This document shows, in pieces, positions 45,712 to 53,373 of a stretch of 64,000 nt of DNA (position 1 is the stretch's first letter; each line of letters opens with the position of its first letter). Position numbers and translations under genes: made by a program. The stretch covers positions 62,001-126,000 of the forward strand of contig NZ_JAFCJK010000004.1 in the NCBI RefSeq assembly GCF_018131005.1, read 5' to 3'. The stretch comes from Bradyrhizobium lablabi. GTDB taxonomy: Bacteria; Pseudomonadota; Alphaproteobacteria; Rhizobiales; Xanthobacteraceae. The notes below the pieces were generated by a model. That model saw only the letters and a list, made by a program, of their open reading frames with translations. It was not told the DNA's origin and searched no databases.

Positions 45712-45834
45712 ATGGAAACTTCCAAGCTAAGCACACTCGCTTTTGCGGCTTTCGCAGGTTTGATAGCCGCATACCTGGCATTTGAAGGGACGGGTCGAGA
45801 AGCGCTTCTTGCAATTGCAGTATTGGTGCAGTGA
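45712..45834 (+). CDS. 40-residue small membrane protein
   Basis: An ATG at 45712 follows TTAAGGAGTTCGATT, a near-ideal ribosome binding site. The product METSKLSTLAFAAFAGLIAA, then YLAFEGTGREALLAIAVLVQ, is mostly one or two hydrophobic segments. It is typical of small membrane proteins that modulate a larger partner, though none is adjacent. I know no family. Its codon use is less GC-biased than the core genes around dxs. Confidence 0.55.
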   Translation: METSKLSTLAFAAFAGLIAAYLAFEGTGREALLAIAVLVQ

Positions 45835-46448
45835 CGCGGCGCCGACCCAAAAGCGGCATGAGGTTTGGGTCGATGCAGCGTCCGGCGAGCCCTTCCGATG
45901 GGCGTCGCCCTCGGGGAACAAACTGCACCCACATCGCGGCGCAAGTTGTGGTTTATCTTTCCCCACCCCTCATCCAGTAATTGTCAGCCCCCCAACACTC
46001 CCAGTCGTCGGCGCGGGAGGTCACGGCAGCCCCGGCGTAGTCTTTGCCGATTTGCGCCGGGGCTCGCCTGGAGGTGCGCTGGACCCCCTCCGCCAGCGGA
46101 GTGGCCGCCCTGGCGCGCCGCTTCGAGCTGGATCTTCTCGACGGCGCGGTCTGGTTCAAACGGACGAGGCAATCTGTACATCACCGCTTCCGACGGGACA
46201 GGGACGGTGTCGCGAATGTCCCTGGCCGTAGTTACAGGGAGGCAACACGTCTTGCCTTGCTGTGAACTTACAGACCTACCGCGAGGCTCGCCGGAAAGAC
46301 TGGCGACGCTTCAACTGACGGCGGATGACCACTTGGCCGGCTGCATCAACGCCGTGCGCTCGATTTGTGCGCGAAACGTAATCTGAACCTCAAGACTTAA
46401 TCGCCGACGGTGGAGTCGTTGCTTCTTTGAGAAGTGCGAGCCAATTGA
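45835..46448. other. Gap before the secretion locus
   Basis: About 610 bp with no supported gene. It holds a partial copy of repeat R1 near 46226-46260 (CGTAGTTACAGGGAGGCAAC, then ACGTCTTGCC). Several false frames exist on both strands without domain character. It is the left border of the type I secretion region. Confidence 0.5.
46226..46260 (+). repeat. Dispersed repeat R1, partial copy 4
   Basis: Only the right half of R1 is present: GCCGTAGTTACAGGGAGGCA, then ACACGTCTTGCC, matching the 3' half of copy 3. Confidence 0.5.
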
Positions 46449-49400
46449 CTATCCGTGGTGGCCTCGATCCGTCTCCACCGGCGCCTCCATGGGCGGCGGG
46501 GCGTGGGCCGCGCCGCTATCGTCGTGCATCGGCTGCAAATCGTGGCTCGCGTCGCCCGGTCCATGCACGGCACCGGTCTCCACGAAAAGCTGGTCGGGTG
46601 CAATGGAATGCTGATGGTCCTCAGGCGGCGCAGCGTTGCCTGCCATTTGCGTGTAGTCGGACGCGCCCTGATCATGGCCGCCGCCATGGAGCGCTTGTCC
46701 CGCATCGCCTTCATGGGGCTGCGCCAATGCAAGATATTCGCTCGCCGGCGACGGCGCCTCGCCGTGATGTCCGCCGGCCGCATCGCCGATGGTGACATCG
46801 TGCCCGTGCTCGAATGACGACGTGCCGCCGGCCTCGGCTCGCGCCCCATCCTGGTGATCAGTCGCCTGCGACTGTGCGACCAGGTCCTGATAGGGCTGCG
46901 TGCCATCCGAGAACCCGCCGTGCCCCTGGCCGGTGTGCAGACCCATGTCGCCATGGATCCCCTGTCCATCATGGTCCTGGCCGATGTGGAGTCCCATGTC
47001 GCCGTGATGATCACCACCGCCATGGTCCTGACCGATGTGCAGCCCCATGTCGCCGTGGTGACCATGATCACCCTGATCCTGGCCGAGATGCAGTCCCATG
47101 TCACCGTGGTGATCACCGTCGCCATGGTCCTGACCGATGTGGAGCCCCATGTCGCCGTGATGATCACCACCGCCATGGTCCTGACCGATGTGGAGTCCCA
47201 TGTCGCCGTGGTGACCATGATCACCCTGATCCTGGCCGAGATGCAGTCCCATGTCGCCATGATGATCGTGGCCGGCCTGGTGCTCGCCGGAATCCAACCC
47301 GATACGGCCATGGCTCTCACCGTCGCCGCCGTCCTTGCCAACGTGCAGTCCCGTGGCGCCGTGATCGACATCGTGCGCCGCGCTGCCTTGGTGTCCGCCG
47401 TTGTGGTCAGTCGCCGGTGCAGCGGCAATCTGTTTGGCGCCGCCTGCGTCGACAACAGATGCGTCGGAGTGAAGCGCGGTGTCGGAAGTCGTCGCGGAGT
47501 CGGTTGGATGCTGATCGCCGCCTGCTGTCGAGGCGGCCGTCGTATCCGTGGGCGTTGTGCCAGCCGATGCCGATGCGTCATGGGCCGTCGCATCCGCCGT
47601 CGTGGTTGCATCGGCAACATTCGTGGTCGATCCGCCATCATGCGTCGCGGTCGCCGTGTCCGAGTTCGCATGCGCGTCCGTGTCGCTCAAGGCCGGCGCT
47701 GTCGCACTCACTGCCGCGGCGGCCGCCGGATCGCTGCTTGCCGCAGCCGTGTCGGTCGTCGCCGCATCGGCCGAACCGGCCGCCGGGTTTGCGGAGGCGG
47801 TGGTCGTTGCCGTGGCGGCCGTCGGATCGAGATCTTGGAAGGAGAACGAGATGTCGCTCTGGTTGAAGCCGGTGTTCTGGACCTGAATAGTGAACTGGAT
47901 CGTATCTCCTGCGTGCAGTTCGGGCTGGTAGGCCTGGCCCGCGTTGGTGAACGTGCCTGTCGCGGGATCGAAGGTCACGGTGCCGTTGAAGCCGTCGAGC
48001 CAGCCGGTCGAGATGCTCGCATTCGGATTGTCGAGACCGATCTGCAGGCTCCATCCGTCGACGATGCCGCCATGCAACATGTCGTCGGTGAGCGTGAGCT
48101 GGAACGTCGCGTTGTAGCCGCCGCCCCAGTTCGGATTGTACCAGTCGTTGACGCTGACGAGCGTGATCTGCCCGTCCGCGTTCACCGGCCCGCTTGCAGC
48201 GGGCGGCGTAACTTCGCTTCCGGTGCCGCCTTGCGTCGCGCCTGTGCCCGCAGCGCCGCCGTCTGTTGACGTACCGCCGCCTGCCACAGTGCTCCCGGAG
48301 CCAGCATCGCTGCTGCCTGTCGACGGGCTCCCGCCTTGTGCCGTGGTGCCCGAACTGGACGTGCCGTCACCTGTCGACGTGCCGCCGTCATGCGCTGTCG
48401 TGTCGAGGCCTGTGTCCGTGGTGCCGGTCGAGGTGCCGGAGCCTTGCGCGGTCGTGCCTGAACCATCCGTTATTGGATCGCCCGTCGATGACGTGCCGTC
48501 ACCGATCGATGTGCCGCCGTCATGTCCTGTGGTGCCGGAGCCTGCGTCGCTGCCGCCGGTCGAGGTGCCGGAGCCCTGCGCGGTCGTGCCTGAACCATCC
48601 GTCGTTGGATCACCCGTCGACGATGACGCGCCGTCACCGCTGGAGCCGGTGTCATGGCCGACCTGATTGCCCTGGTTGATGCCTTGGTTGCCCACGCCAT
48701 TGTCGGTGCCGGTGCCAGCCTGCTGACCAGTCTGGCCGTCACCGCTGGAGCCGGTGTCATGGCCGACCTGATTGCCCTGGTTGATGCCTTGGTTGCCTAC
48801 GCCGTTGTCCGTGCCAGTGCCGATCTGGTCGTCTCCGCCGGAACTGGCGCCATGACCTGCACCCTGATTGCCTTGGCCGCCATGATTGCCTTGGTTGCCC
48901 TGATTTCCCTGGTTGCCTTGACTACCCTGGCCATCACCACCGCCGCCGGCGGTCTGACCGCCTTGCCCATCACCGCCCGACGTGGTGCCCTGTCCCGGAT
49001 CGGTCATGCCCGTGCTGCCGCCCTGGTTGCCTTGACTACCCTGGCCATCACCACCGCCGCCGGCGGTCTGACCGCCTTGCCCATCACCGCCGGACGTGGT
49101 GCCTTGTCCCGGATCGGTCGTGCCGGTGCTGCCGCCCTGATCGCCTTGACTACCCTGGCCATCACCACCGCCGCCGGCGGTCTGACCGCCTTGTCCATCA
49201 CCGCCCGACGTGGTGCCCTGTCCCGGATCGGTCGTGCCGGTGCTGCCACCTTGGCCAGTCTGTCCGTCATCGCCTCCACCGTGAGGAGTGCGGCCGTCAT
49301 CGCCGAAGTTGGGAGCGCCGCCGCTGCCGCCAGTCTGGCTGCCCTGCGTGCCGTCGCCGGAGATTCCGCCGTGATCACCGCCGGTGTGGTCGCGCGTGGT

Positions 49401-49952
49401 CGTTGTCGGGCTTCGCGTCCCTCCAGTGACGTCGAGGAAGCTGGTCGCGCCCTTGTTCGATCCGTCGTCGGCACTACTGCCGCCACCGCCACCGCCGCCA
49501 GCATGCACCGGCGCAGGAGTGGATCCGGAATCATGGAGCGGCGCGGAGCGAGCGCCCGTCGTAGCGGGTGTTATCAAGCCGCCCGAGCCGATGTGAACCG
49601 TCGCGGCCGCCTGTGCGTGCGATGCCTGACCGCTGCTGGGATCGGCAGTGCTGACGACTTCGGCAGACGGACCAGCCGGCCTGGTATCTCCAGAGACCGC
49701 GCCGCTCGTCTGATGTCCTGAGTGCGGCGGCTCCGGCGAGAGTGGTCCCAACGGATCGACGTTTGATGGCGCACCGCCACGCTCGCCGCCCACCACGGGC
49801 ACCAGATTGCCGTCGGCATCGAGCAGCCAGCCGAACGGCTGCTCCTCGCGCGCCGGGTCGGGCTGACCAATAGGCCTGTCGATCGCCTTCTTGAGGTCCT
49901 GCGGCGAGGACGGGATCGTGGTGTTTCCTGAGCCCTTCGCGGACTTGGCCAT
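46449..49952 (-). CDS. Large repeat-rich secreted protein with CBM-like module (type I secretion substrate)
   Basis: The 1167-residue protein has no N-terminal signal peptide. Residues about 1-225 are polar and disordered. Gly/Gln/Asp/Thr-rich repeats follow: three 38-residue units (about 227-341), then two of 35. Residues about 595-702 form the only compact domain, ITLVSVNDWYNPNWGGGYNA, WSLQIGLDNPNASISTGWLD, GTVTFDPATGTFTNAGQAY and HAGDTIQFTIQVQNTGFNQS, which resembles family 2 carbohydrate-binding modules. An Ala/Thr/Asp region and nine 17-residue His/Asp/Gly repeats (about 862-1012, unit HHGDMGLHIGQDHGGGD) come next. No RTX nonapeptides are seen. It lies 11 nt after the HlyD-type gene on the same strand, and an ABC exporter gene is near, so I infer type I export. 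A role in adhesion, matrix or metal binding is likely. Confidence 0.82.
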   Translation of the reverse strand: MAKSAKGSGNTTIPSSPQDLKKAIDRPIGQPDPAREEQPFGWLLDADGNLVPVVGGERGGAPSNVDPLGPLSPEPPHSGHQTSGAVSGDTRPAGPSAEVVSTADPSSGQASHAQAAATVHIGSGGLITPATTGARSAPLHDSGSTPAPVHAGGGGGGGSSADDGSNKGATSFLDVTGGTRSPTTTTRDHTGGDHGGISGDGTQGSQTGGSGGAPNFGDDGRTPHGGGDDGQTGQGGSTGTTDPGQGTTSGGDGQGGQTAGGGGDGQGSQGDQGGSTGTTDPGQGTTSGGDGQGGQTAGGGGDGQGSQGNQGGSTGMTDPGQGTTSGGDGQGGQTAGGGGDGQGSQGNQGNQGNQGNHGGQGNQGAGHGASSGGDDQIGTGTDNGVGNQGINQGNQVGHDTGSSGDGQTGQQAGTGTDNGVGNQGINQGNQVGHDTGSSGDGASSSTGDPTTDGSGTTAQGSGTSTGGSDAGSGTTGHDGGTSIGDGTSSTGDPITDGSGTTAQGSGTSTGTTDTGLDTTAHDGGTSTGDGTSSSGTTAQGGSPSTGSSDAGSGSTVAGGGTSTDGGAAGTGATQGGTGSEVTPPAASGPVNADGQITLVSVNDWYNPNWGGGYNATFQLTLTDDMLHGGIVDGWSLQIGLDNPNASISTGWLDGFNGTVTFDPATGTFTNAGQAYQPELHAGDTIQFTIQVQNTGFNQSDISFSFQDLDPTAATATTTASANPAAGSADAATTDTAAASSDPAAAAAVSATAPALSDTDAHANSDTATATHDGGSTTNVADATTTADATAHDASASAGTTPTDTTAASTAGGDQHPTDSATTSDTALHSDASVVDAGGAKQIAAAPATDHNGGHQGSAAHDVDHGATGLHVGKDGGDGESHGRIGLDSGEHQAGHDHHGDMGLHLGQDQGDHGHHGDMGLHIGQDHGGGDHHGDMGLHIGQDHGDGDHHGDMGLHLGQDQGDHGHHGDMGLHIGQDHGGGDHHGDMGLHIGQDHDGQGIHGDMGLHTGQGHGGFSDGTQPYQDLVAQSQATDHQDGARAEAGGTSSFEHGHDVTIGDAAGGHHGEAPSPASEYLALAQPHEGDAGQALHGGGHDQGASDYTQMAGNAAPPEDHQHSIAPDQLFVETGAVHGPGDASHDLQPMHDDSGAAHAPPPMEAPVETDRGHHG
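46917..47365. repeat. 51-bp tandem repeats encoding His/Asp-rich units
   Basis: Seven well-conserved and two degenerate 51-bp units encode HGDMGLH(I/L)GQDHG-type 17-mers on the minus strand. Three-unit blocks (about 153 bp) are themselves duplicated (Gln-DHG, GGG, DGD order repeats), which suggests growth by unequal recombination. Confidence 0.9.
48631..48840. repeat. 105-bp tandem repeat, two units
   Basis: CCGTCACCGCTGGAGCCGGT at 48631 recurs at 48736 (period 105 bp, 35 codons), with almost identical sequence after it. It encodes the GVGNQGINQGNQVGHDTGSS type segment of the large secreted protein. Confidence 0.85.
48929..49272. repeat. 114-bp tandem repeat, three units
   Basis: CCATCACCACCGCCGCCGGC occurs at 48931, 49045 and 49159, an exact 114-bp period. 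Units encode 38 residues of Gly/Gln/Asp/Thr-rich sequence (GGDGQGGQTAGGGGDGQGSQ). Near identity between units implies recent duplication or conversion. Confidence 0.9.
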
Positions 49953-49963
49953 GAGTGACCTCC

Positions 49964-51313
49964 TCAGCGTTCGCGCATCGCCGTATCCATTGTCGTGTAG
50001 ATAGGCTTCAGCAGATATTGAAAGATCGTCTTCTGCCCCGTGAGGATCGTTGCTTCACCGGTCATGCCTGGCGTTACCACATGCGCGACGTCGGCACCTA
50101 CGTGAGGCCGGTCGAGCTCGATCTCGACCTGGAAGTAGGGCGCCTGGCCCGGTCCGCCGACGGTGCTTGATGGCGCAATACGCACGACCTTGCCCGGGAT
50201 CGATCCAAAGCGGCTGTAGTCGAACGCATCCGATTTCACGATCGCCGCTTGGCCGAGCCGCACGAAGCCGATGTCGCGCGGCGACACGCGCGCCTGGATC
50301 AGCACGCCGCCCGCAGGCACGATCTCGCAGACGGTGCCGCCCGGCGGAATCACGGTGCCGATCGGCGTCTCCGAGATCTTCTGCACGACGCCGTCGACCG
50401 GCGCCCGTACCTCGATGTCCGCGGACCGGCTCTGATAGGCGGCCTGAGTTGCCTTGAGCTCGTCGAGTTGCACCATCAGCTCGGAGCGCTGGTTGCGCGC
50501 GTCGGCGGCGGACTTCGCGAGCACGGCTTGGCGCTGCGCCTCGAGCCCCTTGATCTTCGCGCTGTGCTGATCGAGCGAGGCGACGAGCTGGGTGTGGACT
50601 CGCTCGGATTCCGCCGCCTGCTCCTGTGCCTGCGCCAGCCGATTGGCGGGAATGACGCCCATGTCGACGCCCTGGCGCATGCGCTGCAGCAGTTCCTGCG
50701 TGGCATCCTGGCTGGTCTTGGCCGAGGGTATCTCGCGATTGGCCGCATCGAGTGCCGACTTTTCCGCCTCGATCTGCTTGTCCTTTTCCTCGAGGTTGTG
50801 CGTGAGCTCGCGCTGCTGCTGCTCGCCGAGCGACACGGCTTCCTTCACCATTCCAGGATACTTCGCCTGGTATTGGTCGAACACGGCGGGGCGGTTGAGG
50901 GCGAACGCATCCAACCGCTCGATCTGGACGGCCAGATAGGCCATTCGCACCTCGGAACGCGCAAGGTCGCGCAGGAGGTCCTCGGCGCGGAATTTTGCGA
51001 TCAGCTGCCCCTTCGTCACCCGCTGGTCGTTTTGCACCGACACCGCTTCAAGCGCGCCACCTTCGGGCGCCTGGATCACCTGCATGCGTCCGAGCGGCAC
51101 GAACTCGCCGCGCGCACGCGCGACCTCCTCGACGGGGATGATGATGGACAGCCCCACGAGAACCGCCACCAGCCCCACGACGCCGATCAGCAGCATGCGA
51201 ACGCCGCGCGTGACCTTGGAATACTCGACATCACCTCCGATCTGCTCGGCCGGGCGCTGCTCCTGGGCCATCGACAGGACCGTGTCTTTGTCTTTGCCAG
51301 CTTGCGCGTCCAA
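49964..51313 (-). CDS. HlyD-type membrane fusion protein of a type I secretion system
   Basis: The 449-residue protein has a cytosolic N-terminal tail of about 35 residues, one membrane helix (MLLIGVVGLVAVLVGLSIII), the lipoyl half-motif VIQAPEGGALEAVSVQNDQRVTKGQ, a long helical hairpin (about 115-285), then the second lipoyl half IEVRAPVDGVVQKISETPIGTVIPPGG and the beta barrel. These features mark the periplasmic adaptor that links the inner-membrane exporter to TolC. The start is a TTG at 51313, 5 nt after GGGAGGA; the ATG at 51271 has no comparable site. It is co-transcribed with its probable substrate downstream. Confidence 0.92.
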   Translation of the reverse strand: MDAQAGKDKDTVLSMAQEQRPAEQIGGDVEYSKVTRGVRMLLIGVVGLVAVLVGLSIIIPVEEVARARGEFVPLGRMQVIQAPEGGALEAVSVQNDQRVTKGQLIAKFRAEDLLRDLARSEVRMAYLAVQIERLDAFALNRPAVFDQYQAKYPGMVKEAVSLGEQQQRELTHNLEEKDKQIEAEKSALDAANREIPSAKTSQDATQELLQRMRQGVDMGVIPANRLAQAQEQAAESERVHTQLVASLDQHSAKIKGLEAQRQAVLAKSAADARNQRSELMVQLDELKATQAAYQSRSADIEVRAPVDGVVQKISETPIGTVIPPGGTVCEIVPAGGVLIQARVSPRDIGFVRLGQAAIVKSDAFDYSRFGSIPGKVVRIAPSSTVGGPGQAPYFQVEIELDRPHVGADVAHVVTPGMTGEATILTGQKTIFQYLLKPIYTTMDTAMRER

Positions 51314-51727
51314 GCAATCCTCCCGTCCGGTCGTCTATGAAGTTTGCGTCAGTCGTTGTGGAAACACGCATCCGGACGGGGCCGCATACGGCGCAGCGTC
51401 CGGATTGATCATCACGGTGTGAGCGCTGTCATGTCCAAGGCGGGAAAGTGCGCGCAGATCGACGCGGCCGCGCTCGGCGCGGCTATCGTTGTCGGCCTGA
51501 CCTCTGCCGCTCAGCACCGCCGACGCTCCTCCCCTTGAACAACGAGGGCTTCATCAATGTCGGAACGCCTGAGCTTCTTCTCTGTCTCTCAGGCTATATC
51601 CTTGAGAACATGACGAGTTGAATACAATTCAACAAAAAGAGGCGGTCGAGTGTTCCCATAATAACATGCAACCAGTAATGGTGACCGATTGTCGCGAAAA
51701 GTTGATGGTCCTTGCGCGCGCGACGGT
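51314..51727. other. Gap between HlyD and diguanylate cyclase genes
   Basis: About 415 bp upstream of the HlyD-substrate operon, which should contain its promoter. A small perfect dyad GTTGAAT-ACA-ATTCAAC lies at 51617-51633, in an AT-rich patch after the stop side of the cyclase gene. No gene is visible. Confidence 0.5.
51617..51633. promoter_or_regulatory. Perfect dyad GTTGAAT-N3-ATTCAAC
   Basis: Seven-base arms around ACA, directly followed by an A-run on the plus strand. It is not a terminator for the minus-strand gene because the T-run is on the wrong side. It could be an operator for the HlyD-substrate operon or a chance palindrome. Confidence 0.35.
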
Positions 51728-53116
51728 TCAAGAGCTTTGCTCCTCCTCGACGCGATTGCGTCCGTTTCCCTTGGCCCTGTAGAGAGCCAGGTCCGCACGT
51801 TTGAGGATGGCTTCGAGGTCACGCTCTCCGGGCGCGCGCGTTGCCACGCCGATGCTGACGGTGAAGGGAATGGCGTTCCCCGTGCGCCAGGTGTGCGGGA
51901 ATTCCTGCCGCTCGAACGTCGATCTAAGCTTCTCGGCGGCGGCGCGAGCCTGTTCCGCGGTCTTTCCCGGGAGCGCCGCCACGAATTCCTCACCGCCCCA
52001 TCGGGCAAACACATCCAGTTTGCTGCTGGCGGCGATGCCGACCTCGGCCAGCACGCGCAGAACCTCGTCGCCGGCATCGTGTCCGTACGTGTCATTGACC
52101 TTCTTGAACAGGTCCACGTCGAGCATGAGCACGGAGAAATCCTCGTTCGATCTCATTATGTTTTCCACGACATCGAGGAATTCCCGGCGATTTGGCAGGC
52201 CCGTCAACTCGTCCGTCACGGCCTGCTTCTGCAACAGATCCATCAGGCGCACGCGGTCGGCGATGTCCCTTATGATGGCGGTGAATTCGACCAATCCGCC
52301 GACATTGATCTTCGAGATGGCGATTTCCACGGGCAGCAGCGATCCATCCCTGTGCTGGGCGTAAATGCGGTTGCGTTCATTCATCTGGCGCGAACGCACG
52401 GGAGATCGTGCAAACTGGTGGACGTAACCGTCGTGCTTCTGTCGAAAGCTTTCCGGAATGAGCCGCAGAACCGGCTGGCCAATCATCTCGGACGAGTCGT
52501 ATCCGAAGAGATCTTCGGCAGCGCGATTGAACAAGGTGATGTTGTGCTGCTGATCGATCGTGATGATCGCGTCATAGGCGGCATCGACCACAGACCGGAA
52601 CCGCGATGTGCTGACCTCCAGTTCATGCGTCAGGATCATTTTTGGCGTGATGTTAAGTCCGGTAACGAGGATCTCGAGGACCGGTTCATTGCCGCCGGGA
52701 TGCCGAAACGGCTTCAGGGACAGCCGCCACCATTCGGTTCCCTCCCTCAGGTCGTAGGCCTGCTCCAGCTCCTGCGCGAGGCCGGTGTCGAAGCATTCCA
52801 GCAGTTTCTTGCGGAGTTCATGCCGGGCATAGCTCGGCATCAAGAGGTCAAACGAGACGGGAAAGCGTCGAAAGGTTCCGCGCCGACCGCCGGACATGTC
52901 GAAGAAACTGTCGTTGCAGGCCAATACGACGAGTTCGCCCGCCTCTCCGCGTCCGACGATCGCCACGCTTGCAGCAATTCCGTCGACGAACTCCTGGATA
53001 CTGTGGGGCCAGACCCCCGCAATGGAAACCTGTTCGGTTGTCACGTCCAGCTTCGACCTCCATCCGGCAAAACGGCGTGTAGGGCCGCGGCCGAATCCTT
53101 GGTGCCGGTCTGTCAC
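51728..53116 (-). CDS. PAS/PAS diguanylate cyclase (GGEEF)
   Basis: The 462-residue protein has a degenerate PAS-like domain (about 40-160), a clear PAS domain (about 165-295, FRSVVDAAYDAIITIDQQ, LFNRAAEDLFGYDSSEMIG) and a GGDEF domain (about 300-460) with LTGLPNRREF, LDVDLFKKVNDTYGH and the active-site motif WGGEEFV. All residues for GTP binding and catalysis are present, so it should make c-di-GMP. The inhibitory RxxD site is not evident. There is no membrane helix; it is cytosolic and may sense redox or a small ligand. It lies between the HlyD-substrate operon and the exporter gene, suggesting control of this locus. Confidence 0.92.
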   Translation of the reverse strand: MTDRHQGFGRGPTRRFAGWRSKLDVTTEQVSIAGVWPHSIQEFVDGIAASVAIVGRGEAGELVVLACNDSFFDMSGGRRGTFRRFPVSFDLLMPSYARHELRKKLLECFDTGLAQELEQAYDLREGTEWWRLSLKPFRHPGGNEPVLEILVTGLNITPKMILTHELEVSTSRFRSVVDAAYDAIITIDQQHNITLFNRAAEDLFGYDSSEMIGQPVLRLIPESFRQKHDGYVHQFARSPVRSRQMNERNRIYAQHRDGSLLPVEIAISKINVGGLVEFTAIIRDIADRVRLMDLLQKQAVTDELTGLPNRREFLDVVENIMRSNEDFSVLMLDVDLFKKVNDTYGHDAGDEVLRVLAEVGIAASSKLDVFARWGGEEFVAALPGKTAEQARAAAEKLRSTFERQEFPHTWRTGNAIPFTVSIGVATRAPGERDLEAILKRADLALYRAKGNGRNRVEEEQSS

Positions 53117-53373
53117 GCGGTCTGCTCTGGGCCGTCACCAGTAACAGCAAATCCACTCCCGAGCGCGCGGCTCGCAGGAGTGAACAATTCGCAATTGAAC
53201 TAATAAAAATTTGGCCGAGATGCGCCGCGACAAGGAAGCGGAAGTATCGTCAACCGGGCGCTGATTTCGAATTCTATCAAAAGATGTGTCGCCGTCAATC
53301 TGACACTGGCGGAACGCGCGGGCGGGAGTCTAGAATGCAATAGAGGCTGCCAACACGTGCAAGGACAGGTGCC
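53117..53373. other. Divergent promoter region between the cyclase and exporter genes
   Basis: About 257 bp. AT-rich near 53190-53215 (AACTAATAAAAATTTGG), the likeliest promoter area. No gene or strong dyad is seen. Confidence 0.45.

Noticed and set aside
46854..48269. Long plus-strand frame of 471 codons with hydrophobic repeats opposite the large secreted-protein gene
   Set aside because: It mirrors the 51-bp repeats of the minus-strand gene in another frame. The sense gene has a ribosome-friendly start, the right neighbours and a recognisable domain.
48929..49272. Evenly spaced 114-bp repeats considered as a CRISPR array
   Set aside because: Units are contiguous with no unique spacers, in frame with a protein, and far longer than CRISPR repeats.
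48654..49721. Plus-strand frame of 355 codons that looks like a multi-helix membrane protein
   Set aside because: It is the antisense of the Gly/Gln repeats. The hydrophobic pattern comes from complementing GGN/CAN codons, and no family is matched.
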